A stretch of DNA of 64,000 nucleotides, from contig NC_081413.1 of assembly GCF_030272615.1 (NCBI RefSeq), forward strand, positions 565,765,010 to 565,829,009. The letters run 5' to 3'. Both the position numbers and the translations under genes were made by a program. The notes under the pieces were generated by a model. It had not been told where the DNA came from and ran no database searches. It worked only from the letters and a program-made list of their open reading frames with translations. Source of the DNA: Cryptomeria japonica (taxonomy: Eukaryota > Streptophyta > Pinopsida > Cupressales > Cupressaceae). Shown piece by piece: positions 34,511-45,200 of this stretch; positions within the stretch are counted from its first letter, which is position 1, and the number at the start of each line of letters is the position of its first letter.

Positions 34511-36838
34511 ACACTCGTAGATAATGGCTCTGGTCTTAATGTGTGTAGCATTAATCTATTGCATAAGATGAATGTGGATACATCTCTTATTGAGCCTGAC
34601 TCTCATCCCATTCGTGGCTTTGACAATGTGGCTAAGACTTCATTAGGTATCATCACCTTACCTCTCACAGTGGGACCTGTTACTTTGCCTACTCCTATCC
34701 ATGTTATGCTGGGAAATTTAACATATAACTTGTTATTAGGGAGGCCTTGGATTCACAGCATGCAAGTTGTCCCCTCTACATTGCATAGACAAGTTAAATT
34801 CATTTATAACAATAAGACATATACTTTGATGGGAGATTATAATTGGAAAATGTTTGGATGAAGAGGAACATAGACAATATGAAGAACTATTGCATGAATT
34901 CCCTGAGATCTTTGCTTGGACATATTCTAACATGCCTGGTATAGATCCTAAGATCGTTACTCATAATATTGTCTTAATTCCTGATGCTAAGCCCGTGAAA
35001 CAAAAGATTCAAAAAATGAATCCTAAGGTGGCTCTGCTTGTTAAGGCTGAGATTGAAAAATTATTGGAGGCTGGATTCATCCACCCTATTGACTATTCCC
35101 CATGGATTTCAAATATTGTCGCTGTGGCTAAACCAGACAACAAAATAAGAATGTGTACCAACTTTCAGGATTTAAATAAGGCTTCTTTAAAAGATGATTT
35201 CCCTCTTCCAAACATTGACATGATAGTTGACTCTACGGCAGGACATGCCCTGTTATCCTTCATGGATGGTTTATCAGGCTACAATCAAATTTTCATAAAC
35301 CCTCAAGATAAATTCAAAACCGCTTTCACCACTCCTTGGGGTACGTTTTGTTGGATAATGATGCCTTTTGGACTTAAAAACGCCGATGCAACTTATCAAC
35401 GAGCGATGACCCTTATCTTTCATGATTATATGCATAAGATTTTAGAGGATTATGTCGATGATATCTTAGCTAAATCCTTTCTTCGCATGGATCATGTTAA
35501 AATTCTTCGTCAAATCTTTGAAAGAATTCGTAAATATCACATGCGCTTGAATCCCCAAAAATGTGTTTTTGGTGTGGATAGTGGAAAACTATTAGGGTTC
35601 ATAGTTTCGCATCGTGGGATTGAGGTGGACACAAAGAAAATAGATGCTATTGTTAACATGCCACCTCCTCGAAATGTCTCTCAACTCAAAAGTTTACAAG
35701 GAAAGATTCAAGCCATTCGTAGGTTCGTGTCTCAACTTGAGGACCGTACCTTTCCTTTTACTCAACTTCTTAAAAAGGATATCACTTTTCAATGGAATGA
35801 GGATTGTCAGCAAGCATTTGAAGATTTAAAAGTGTATTTGGCTAGTCCTCCTATTCTTCAACCTGCCGAGCCTTCTAAACCCTTCCTTCTATATACAGCT
35901 GCTTCTTCTCATGCTCTCACAGCATTGTTAGCACAACATGATAAAGATGGTAAGGAATGTCCGGTTTATTACATAAGTCGTACCTTACTTGATTATGAGA
36001 CCCGATATTCTACGATAGAAAGACAATGTTTGGCCGTGGTGTTTGCGACTTAGAAATTGAGACATTATCTTTTAAATTCAGAAGTCCACGTCATGGTAAA
36101 GTTTGATCCTTTGAAGCATCTTTTCTCTAAAACTGATTTATCAGGACATCTAGCTAAGTGGGTTATGATGTTAACTGAATTTGACCTTAAATTTGTTTCA
36201 CAAAGAGCAATTAAAGGACAAGTGTTGACCGATCACTTAGTTGAGGCCCCTTCGCCTTTCTCCTTCCCTAACCCTGAGTCCTTTCCTGATGACTTCATTC
36301 TTTCTATAGAGAAAGATGAAACTTGGGAGTTATACTTTGATGGCTCTAAGTGTCGTATGGGATCGGGGGCAGGTGTTGTTCTAGTTTCTCCTACAAAGAA
36401 ACCTATTCCCTTATCATATCGTCTAAATTTCCTGTGTACCAATAACATTGCTGAGTATGAGGCTCTTATAGCGGGAATAAAAGCAGCCTTGGCTCTGAAC
36501 ATAAAACACATACATATCTATGGAGATTCGCAATTGATTATAAGACAAGTAACAGGAATGTATCAAGCAAAACAAGACAAATTATCACAATATAAAGACC
36601 TTGCTATCTCTTTATTACAAAATTTCGATTCTTATACCATGGAACCTGTTCCTCGAAAAGATAATCGACATGCGGATGCAATGGCATGTGTGGCTTCTCT
36701 TGTATCTTTAGAGGACCCTATGGTTGATCTTAATTTTGTTATTCACAATCTTATTTCTCCAGCTATTGAAGACAATTCTAGCTTGGTAACGTGTTGTGAC
36801 TTTGTAGATTCAGATGAATGGTACTCACATATCATAAG
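34511..36838 (+). pseudogene. Element B pol, first part: protease, RT, RNase H domains
   Basis: Protease follows the TGA, with the active site LVDNGSG (Asp codon 34520-34522), then LLGRPWIHSM. At about 34835 the frame jumps straight to the start of RT: compared with element A about 1 kb is missing, including the G-patch, and the frame shifts. RT runs from 34854 with the IRMCTNFQDLN, GYNQIF and YVDD motifs (NFQDLN in place of DFRDLN). A TAG at 36051-36053 breaks the first RNase H. The second, archaeal-type RNase H (YFDGS, NNIAEYEAL, YGDSQLII, HADAM) runs to 36838, where element A is inserted. Integrase continues at 49684. Confidence 0.9.
36834..36838. repeat. Target-site duplication, left copy (element A)
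   Basis: ATAAG here against GTAAG at 49679-49683. The one mismatch fits decay of a CpG (TCGTAAG to TCATAAG) after insertion. Confidence 0.75.
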
Positions 36839-38498
36839 TGTGTAGGGGAAAAAAAAGCGAGACTAGGTTAATCATGCCCTAATCCTACCTTTTGACACAC
36901 ATTACGGAATACGAAAGAGCCTAGAGATATCGCACAATTGGCTACTTCTTTTGGTGAAAGAGAGAGCCATGGGATATCTATTAGGATTTCTATTCCCTTG
37001 TTGAAATTGTAAGATCAAGTAATGCAAGTTCAAACCCTAATCTCAAAATGCAAGTATGAACTAATAACAAGATTGCAGAATTGAGATTAAACAATGAACA
37101 ACGGTAAGTGTAAGGATAAAATAAGAATGCAGATATGTACCCGGAGTCGAAATCGGACTGAAAATGTTCGGGACGGGGGCGTGGGCGCCACTATCCTGAA
37201 AACTGCACCGGAAACCACTGTTCTGCACCCTGAAACACTGTCAGAAAGTCATCGGAAAGCTGTCTGTCCGGAGGACCAGGGTGCCTAGTGCCTCTGTCCC
37301 AGGGACCAGGGCACCCAGCGCCCCTGTCCTGGCAGGACCAGGGCGCCCAGCGCCCCTGTCCTGGTCTTCTGAGCTGCAATTTCACACAGGGTTCTGCCTC
37401 AGCCTTCTCTCTCCAGATCTGTGTCCTGCGGCGTCGTCCGAATCCCGAAACCTGCAATAATATCTGAAAAGGGGGAGGGGCGGCTATATAGGGTTTTGCC
37501 TTAGTCAAACCCCTGCTTCAGTGATTTCCACCTCCATGAATAGCCAAGTTGTTTTGTAAAATGTATTGTGTGTGCAGACCTAGTGTGTGTGCAAGGTCCA
37601 AAATGCAAGAAAGCAAACTAGAGCAACCTAGAAAGTAAACCCTAATTGCTTGTAAATGATAATGTAAATGCTCTAAATCAAGATGCAATGTGATCTAAAA
37701 CATGAATAAATGATGTATCAAAGCTTATGCAAAGACATGAAAACAATACGAAATCATACCCAACCCTCAAGGGAGGAGTACAAGCCAATCTTCAGTCGGT
37801 AATCTCCTATTGTTCTTCAATGTCTTCCAAGCCCTAAGTGGATGAATGAATTTGATAGATGCTTGATAAAATGATGTTGAATGTTGTTGAAGTCCTCAAA
37901 GATCTGCTCTTTCGCTGCATATGAAGTTCCTGAAAACAAAAATCCGATCCCTTCAAATGAGGAAAGAGATCTCTTATGTATGAAGCCCTAGGTCGTAAAT
38001 TCGTATTTTGGCCGACCTAGAGATTGAATATCCCACCAATTTCTTGGGGTTAAGCTTTATTTTATGATTGGATTGTGCTCCCAAAATTTTGGGAAAAATG
38101 TCTGGGACCATGTTGCACGGGCGCCATGGTCCCGACAACTTTTCACCAAATTTTCAGGGCCGTCGGATATGACGATTTTAGAGAGAATCCCGAAGTTACA
38201 GGTGATTTTGAGATGTTTAGACCCCGAAACCAACCCCCCCAAGTTTGAAATAGGACTTAATTAGGGTTTTTGATTAAGTGGTGTATTGGAAGAATAAAAT
38301 GCGAAGGGCACGCTTTAGTGAAAGGGCCCAACTTTATGATGTAGAAAATGATGAAATAGGGCCTTAGACCTAATTAATTTGATTAATTAAGTGCTGAAGG
38401 AGAAATGCAATGCAGAATGCAAAATGCACTAAGGCGGGTGCTAAACTAGGTGCTAAATTGTACCACCCTAGCGAGTGCGTATAATTTACGACGCTACA
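36839..38498 (-). repeat. Element A 3' LTR
   Basis: On the minus strand it starts TGTAGCGTCG and ends TTTTCCCCTACACA; 1660 bp, the same length as the 5' LTR. GGCGCC/GGTCC-type GC-rich motifs lie at about 37170-37190, 37270-37375 and 38100-38135. Confidence 0.92.
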
Positions 38499-38518
38499 TT
38501 TAGCCCCCACTTTAGCGG
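38499..38518 (-). other. Polypurine tract of element A
   Basis: On the minus strand CCGCTAAAGTGGGGGCTAAA abuts the 3' LTR start. It is identical to the tracts of B and D. Confidence 0.85.
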
Positions 38519-39083
38519 TCATATGAGTACTACGTGCATATGCAAGCTAAAGTACAGAAAAGTAAACATTATTTGAAAAAGGATATATCCATAAGTCGTC
38601 GGACGAAGCCCCCAGCAGTATCTGCAGTACACAGTTAGGAACCGCACCCTACAAAACAAACGTTAGATCACAAAATCACCTAATGCTTACTAGGGAAAGT
38701 GATGAAATCTGTGAGTAGCTATATGCCCCCCGCTGTTTCGACTTGCTTATTTAGGGAGGTGAAACAGGGTAGCATGTTTACTTGCGACAAATTGTGTAAG
38801 AGAGCGTTGATGAGGAGTGTTCACTAAATAGGCTTCATCAGAGCACTTTTTGGAACATCCCGAGAGTAGGAGAAGGAAAGTACGATTCCAACGCAACAAA
38901 CGGCTCGAAAATTGCATCTCCCAAACTCAAGTTATGATAAAATGAATGATAGAAGAAAAATTAGGGTTTCAAGAAGTAAGAATAAACAAACAAGAGTATA
39001 TACTTCGAAAGTGACACTTGTATTCGTCACTTTGTCGATTTCAGGATACTATTCAGTGCAGCAGAGCCCACCTAGCCATCACC
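38519..39083. other. Region upstream of the antisense PMD gene, element A
   Basis: About 565 bp between the polypurine tract and the PMD start codon. It would have to hold the promoter of the antisense gene. An AAATTAGGGTTTC block (38960-38972) contains a telo-box-like AGGGTTT, which is common in plant promoters. No clear TATA box was found. Confidence 0.4.
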
Positions 39084-41667
39084 ATGCCTTCACGATGACC
39101 GGAGCGTCCCACGAGGATCAAGATCCTACGCCAGGCCGTGATCGATGATGAGCCACTGGATGAGGTGAGTTGACTGAATGTTTGACTTTTGATTTTTTGC
39201 ATGTTTGACTTTTTCGTGATCGAATGCGGACCTTGAATGCCGACCGGGGCCCACCGAGGGCGCCATGGTCCCTGAGGGGCGCCATGGTCCCTGCAGGGCG
39301 CCATGGTCCCTGACAGGGCGCCATGGTCCCCTCAGGGCGCCATGGTCCCTGACAGGGCGCCATGGTCCCTGACAGGGCGCCATGGTCCCCATCAGGGCGC
39401 CATGGTCCCCAATCAGGGCCTGGTGAGGGGTTACAAGGCGAGCATACAATGTACGATAGTTTGCATTTGCAATTTCGATGATTGAGTACTGATTATTGTC
39501 ATGTTTTCGTTTTGCAGGGTCTCCCATACATGAGAGAGCATATAGCGGGACACATTCTTCGCACTTTGCGAGATCAGATTCCACGGCTGACTCAGTCAGA
39601 GAGAGACACCCTATCGATAGTAGGATTGTGGTACGTGATTCTTATGTCGGCCATTCGATTTCATCCTGCGATGCTGATGGCACTGATGGAGAGATGGGAT
39701 CCTGACACCTCTACCTTTCACCTTCCAGTAGGAGAGCTGACGGTCACACTCGAGGATGTGTACTGTATACTATGTCTTCCTATCAGAGGAGTGACAGTCA
39801 CATACATGACTGATTGGGTAGCGGAGGATCATCAGAGGGAGCAGATGTATTGCATAGGGAGAGTCATGCCGAGCGAGACGAGAGGCCGTATCATGGTCAG
39901 CTGGCTTACATCCTACAGGGGAGATACCACTTCTGAGACGCCTCATGATAGCCATCATAGCACTAGCTGTCTGCCCTAATGGGCGAGGGACACACATGCA
40001 CGGGGGCCTCACATGGTGTATCAGAGCGATGGAGAGACACAGGAGAGTGTATGCCTGGGGTCGGAGTATGCTTGTGCATCTCTATCACGACCTGGAGGAG
40101 TATGTATTCGGACAGGGTTGTAGTTTGATGACATGCACACTTCTGCAGGTGTGGATCTTAGAGCACGTCACATGCACCAGGCCCGTCGGCTTTCCACTGA
40201 GTATAGTGAGCGAGCGACCTAGGGTGTTCGCTTATCCACTGACCAGCGAGTGGAGATTTGGAGATTTGTTATATTGGAGAGTGATTATTGACAGACTGAC
40301 ATCCGAGGTGATAGTGTGGAGACCTTACCTACTGATGCACAAATGGGATGGGATGGAGAGACAGTTAGCATGTCTACAGAGGAACCGCCTACTGTGAAGA
40401 CGATATGCACACATCATAGTCCCTTTCTACTTTGATCGAGTACGGAGGTAGTTCGGACTAGAGCAGTGTGTTCCAACCGATGTGCCCATCTATACTCGAC
40501 ACTCACGGGTCCTTCCCAGACCTAGAGCAGTAGCGAGACCGACGGTAGATGCTATCGAGACGACAGACTTAGAGGGATCAGATCAGGATGTAGTCACTGA
40601 CTATTTTGCAGAGCCTGGAGCACAGCGCAGATATGTTTCATGGTTTATGAGATCATATCCAAGTCCTATCTTTCCACCAGATCATCCGACAGGCTATCCA
40701 GGCCCATGGAGACATGGAGACAGAGACGAGGATGAGGGATCCAGGTCAGAGGAGTCAGAGGAGGGAGAGGATCATGAGGAGGCGGAAGATCCTGATCCAC
40801 CTACAGGCGATCAGCCCAGTGACGAGGAGGAGGAGGATGAGGATGATGAGGATGATGAGGAGGAGGATAGAGATGATGAGGAGGAGTCAGATGCAGCTCC
40901 CCACCATTCAGGAGATGATACCATAGCTCTTGATCCACCTCTTATTCCCCAACAAGGGGAACAGGAGGCGATACGGAGACCTGTCACCAGTACCGTCCAG
41001 CCTACACCCATCATGGATAGAGTATATGAGCGAGGGGAGCCTAGCGGTTCTCAGTCACAGATACTACCATATCATGATCCCTACTGGCGCGAGGGAGATC
41101 CAGGTATAGTAGGTTTATATTGATTGATTAATGTTTTGATGATAAAGAATGGTACTAACAAAGATCTGTTCTACTGCCATAGCTAATGTGCAGGAATGGC
41201 GTTCCTTGATTCAGCAGGCAATGACAGACATTTCCATGATAGCACAGATCCCCAGTTCCTCACAGATTGCCTATAGGCCTCAGGGGAACGCAGGTCGGCA
41301 TGAGAATTTGTTTTTCCCATTCTGAGTATAGGTAGATATATGGAGGGAGAGAGAGAGAGTCCTATCAGAGGACCTCCAGCAGGCGCGACAGAGAGAGAGA
41401 GTCCTATCAGAGGACCTCCAGCAGGCGCGGCAGAGAGAGAGAGTCCTATCAGAGGACCTCCAGCAGGTGCGGCGGGACCTAGTAGCGGCTCAGACCGAAG
41501 CTACCACCTATCGTGTGATCCTTATGGATAGGGATCGTAGGAGTTCCTCTCGGAGTCACTCACGATCTGTATCGCGCTATACACCCATGGGTCCACCTCC
41601 ACGGCCAGATCAGGAGGGAGCATCCAGTCGACACTCTCCAGCCACTAGCCCTAGAGATAGGAGATGA
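39084..41667 (+). pseudogene. Antisense three-exon PMD gene of element A
   Basis: Exons 39084-39164, 39518-41103 and 41183-41667 are joined by introns with GT-AG ends (GAG|GTGAGT, TTTTGCAG|GG; CCAG|GTATAG, CCATAG|CT), and the second junction keeps phase. Exon 2 encodes a plant mobile domain: LMERWDPDTSTFHLPVGELTVTLEDVY, split here as MERWDPDTSTFHLP and GELTVTLEDVY, then CIRAMERHRRVYAWGR, VWRPYL and FGLEQCVP. An acidic run (about 40720-40890) follows. Exon 3 has three 14-residue repeats ERVLSEDLQQARQR, likely coiled coil, then an Arg/Ser tail. Such proteins are plant silencing factors or transposon passengers; here it could help the element evade or steer silencing, which is inference. Breaks: TGA at codon 5, a 2-bp loss near 39905, stops near 40395, 40450, 41323 and 41329. 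Confidence 0.82.
39258..39420. repeat. GGCGCCATGGTCCC tandem array in PMD intron 1 (A)
   Basis: Eight units of about 19-20 bp, each with the invariant GGCGCCATGGTCCC and a short variable linker (TGACA, CTCA, ATCA). The unit contains two 6-bp palindromes, GGCGCC and CCATGG. Element B has about eleven units in the same intron. Confidence 0.92.
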
Positions 41668-42262
41668 TTGTATGATGTAGGAGAGGTCACATTTTGGATA
41701 TACAGTGACCTATGTTTTTATACGATTCACACATATATATATATGTATATATACATGCTTCTCTTTTGTCTCAAATGTGTTATCTCTAATGCTTAAAACA
41801 ATGTATGTTTTGTTTTGATTAAATCTAATACATTTGGTAAATGTACATGTATGTTCAGAATTTAATTTCTATGTGATTGATTTCTCAATGCTCCATGATT
41901 AAATTGATACATGTGTGACTTAATTAAAATATTTAATCAAGTACAACATTGATGATAAGGAAGAAATATGCATTAAGTCTAAGAATCATATAACTAATGT
42001 GATTTAATTTTGAACTTAAACACAACATGATACGATTCTACTTAACACACATAAAGACATTGTATAATATGCTAGCATAATGGAAATGTAAATCTTTCAC
42101 AATTTACATAAATGAATTCAAGACAAACTATAAAGTAAGAAGGCACGCTTGTCAGGAACGAAGCAATATAGATTAAACAATATAACATTTAATTCTATTT
42201 TGCTTTAATTAAGAAACACTAACATATTATCCAATGTTGAAGATAGATAAGAAATGAAGAAT
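41668..42262. other. Spacer between convergent PMD gene and integrase (A)
   Basis: About 600 bp of AT-rich DNA where the antisense PMD gene and pol converge; it may hold terminators for both. An ATATAT/GTATATATAC palindromic patch lies at 41734-41756. The matching region in B is 50924-51529. Confidence 0.6.
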
Positions 42263-45200
42263 TTAAGCATAATATCTACGCAAGTGCATAGCATTGATAG
42301 GTTCTTTAAGAGGCATACCGTCTACATCCACTATTTTGTAAGCACCTGATCCATAATCCTCAATAACGATATATGGTCCAAGCCAATTAGGACTAAATTT
42401 TCCCTTTTCGGCCGGCAAGGCATTCACATTGCGCTGATTCTCATAAAGGACTAAATCACCTACTGAGAAGGAACGTTGAATAACCTTATCATTATAGCTT
42501 CGTTGTAGAGTTTTGTGATACGCTTGGATATGCTCAAGAGCGTTTATACGCTGTTCATCAAGCATCTCAAGCTGTTGAAGTTGTTGTTCTCTATAAGAGT
42601 CATCATCTATTATACCTTTAAGAGAAACCCTAAGTGATGGAATTTCTAACTCTAAGGGCATAATAGCATCAACACCATAAACAAAATTATAAGGAGTAGT
42701 TCCCGTAGCAATTCGTACACTCGTTCGGTAGGTCCAAAGAGCGTAGATTAGCTGGTTACTCCAATCCTTACCATGCTTATTTACGGTTTTACGAAGAATT
42801 TGCTCAATTATCTTATTGGATGATTCGGCTTGACCATTTGACTGACGGTAATACGGTGTAGAAAATCGATGTTTGATATGATACTTCTCGAGGAATTTCT
42901 TCACGTCCTTGTTCTTAAACGAAGTTCCATTATCTGAGATAATAGTGGAAGGTATCCCAAATCGAGAAATAATGTTTTCTAGGAGAAATTGACAAATCAC
43001 TTCAGCAGTAGTAGAGCGGAGAGGAATAGCTTTTACCCACTTCGTAAAGTAATCCGTTGTAGTTATAATGAAGGTGTGTCCTTGAGATGAAGGAGGAGAG
43101 ATTTTTCCAATAAGATCCAAACCCCATGCGGAGAAGGGCCAAGAAGCTACTTGAGAGCGGAGTTCTTGGGCAGGAGCATGAATCAGGTTATTGTGTTGTT
43201 GACATTGATGACATTTTTTAACAAATGAAAAGGAATCCTTCTGCATAGTTTGCCAATAGTATCTCATACGAAGCAGCCTATGAACCAGGGATTTACCCCC
43301 AAAGTGCCCCCCACAGGCACCCGAATGTGCCTCTTCAAGGGCAATAGGGATTTCCGACTTGTTAAGACAACGAAGGAGAAGACCATCATAACCCCTTCGA
43401 TAAAGGACATTAGAAAGGATGATATATCTAGCAGACAACTTGCGGATTCTAGCCCTAGTGTTCCTATTAGCAGAATCAGGGAAGGTACCATCGGTCAAAT
43501 ATCTTACAATATGCGAGAATGATTCATCTGAGTCTACAAAGTCACAACATGTTACCAAGCTAGAATCATCTTCAATAGCTGGAGAAATAAGATTGTGAAT
43601 AACGAAGTTAAGATCGACCATAGGGTCCTCTAAAGATACTAACGAAGCCACACATGCCATCGCATCCGCATGTCGATTATCTTTTCGAGGAACAGGTTCC
43701 ATGGTATAAGAATCGAAATTTTGTAATAAAGAGATAGCTAGGTCTTTATATTGTGATAATTTGTCCTGTTTTGCTTGATATATTCCTGTTACTTGTCTTA
43801 TAATCAATTGCGAATCTCCATAGATATGTATGTGTTTTATATTAAGAGCTAAGGCTGCTTTTATTCCTGCTATAAGAGCCTCATACTCAGCAATGTTATT
43901 GGTACACAGGAAATTTAGACGATATGACAAGGGAATAGGTTTCTTTGTAGGAGAAACCAGAACAACACCTGCCCCCGATCCCGTACGACACTTAGAGCCA
44001 TCAAAGTATAACTCCCAAGTTTCATCTTTCTCTATAGAAAGAATGAAGTCATCAAGAAAGGATTCAGGGTTAGGTAATGAAAAAGGTGAAGGGGCCTCAA
44101 CTAAGTGATCGGTTAATGCTTGTCCTTTAATTTCTCTTTGTGAAACAAATTTAAGGTCAAATTCAGTTAACATCATAACCCACTTAGCGAGACGTCCTGA
44201 TAAATCATTTTTAGAGAAAAGATGCTTCAACGGATCAAACTTAACCATGACGTGGACTTCTGAATTTAAAAGATAATGTCTCAATTTCTGAGTCGCAAAC
44301 ACCACAGCTAAGCATTGTCTTTCTATCGCAGAATATCGGGTCTCATAATCAAGTAAAGTACGACTTATGTAATACACCGGACACTCCTTACCATCTTTAT
44401 CATGTTGTGCTAACAATGCTGCGAGAGCATGAGAAGAAGCAACTGTATACAGGATAAAGGGTTTAGAAGGTTCAGCAGGTTGAAGAATAGGAGGACTAGC
44501 CAAATACACTTTTAAATCTTCAAATGCTTGCTGACAATCCTCATTCCACTGAAAAGTGATATCCTTTTTAAGAAGTTGAGTAAAAGGAAAGGTACGATCC
44601 GCAAGCTGAGACACAAACCTACGAATAGCTTGAATCTTTCCTTGTAAGCTTTTAAGTTGAGATACATTTCGAGGAGGTGGCATGTTAACAATAGCATCTA
44701 TTTTCTTAGTATCCACCTCAATCCCACGATGCGAAACTATAAATCCTAATAGTTTTCCACTATCCACACCAAAAACACATTTTCGGGGATTCAAGCGCAT
44801 GTGATATTTACGAATTCTTTCAAAAATTTGTCGAAGAATTTTAACATGATCCATGCGAAGAAAAGATTTGGCTAGAATATCATCAACATAATCCTCTAAA
44901 ATCTTATGCATATAATCATGAAAGATAAGGGTCATCGCTCGCTGATAAGTTGCACCGGCATTTTTAAGTCCAAAAGGCATCATTATCCAACAAAACGTAC
45001 CCCAAGGAGTGGTAAAAGTGGTTTTGAATTGATCTTGAGGGTTAATGAAAATTTGATTGTAGCCTGAAAAACCATCCATGAAGGATAAGAGGGCATATCC
45101 TGCCGTAGAATCAACTATCATGTCAATGTTTGGAAGAGGGAAATCATCTTTTAAAGAAGCCTTATTTAGATCCCGAAAGTCGGTACACATTCTTATTTTG

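Noticed and set aside
40811-41014. Serine-rich frames opposite the acidic PMD tail (40811-41014 and 52144-52410)
   Set aside because: They are shadows of GAG/GAT runs read on the other strand.
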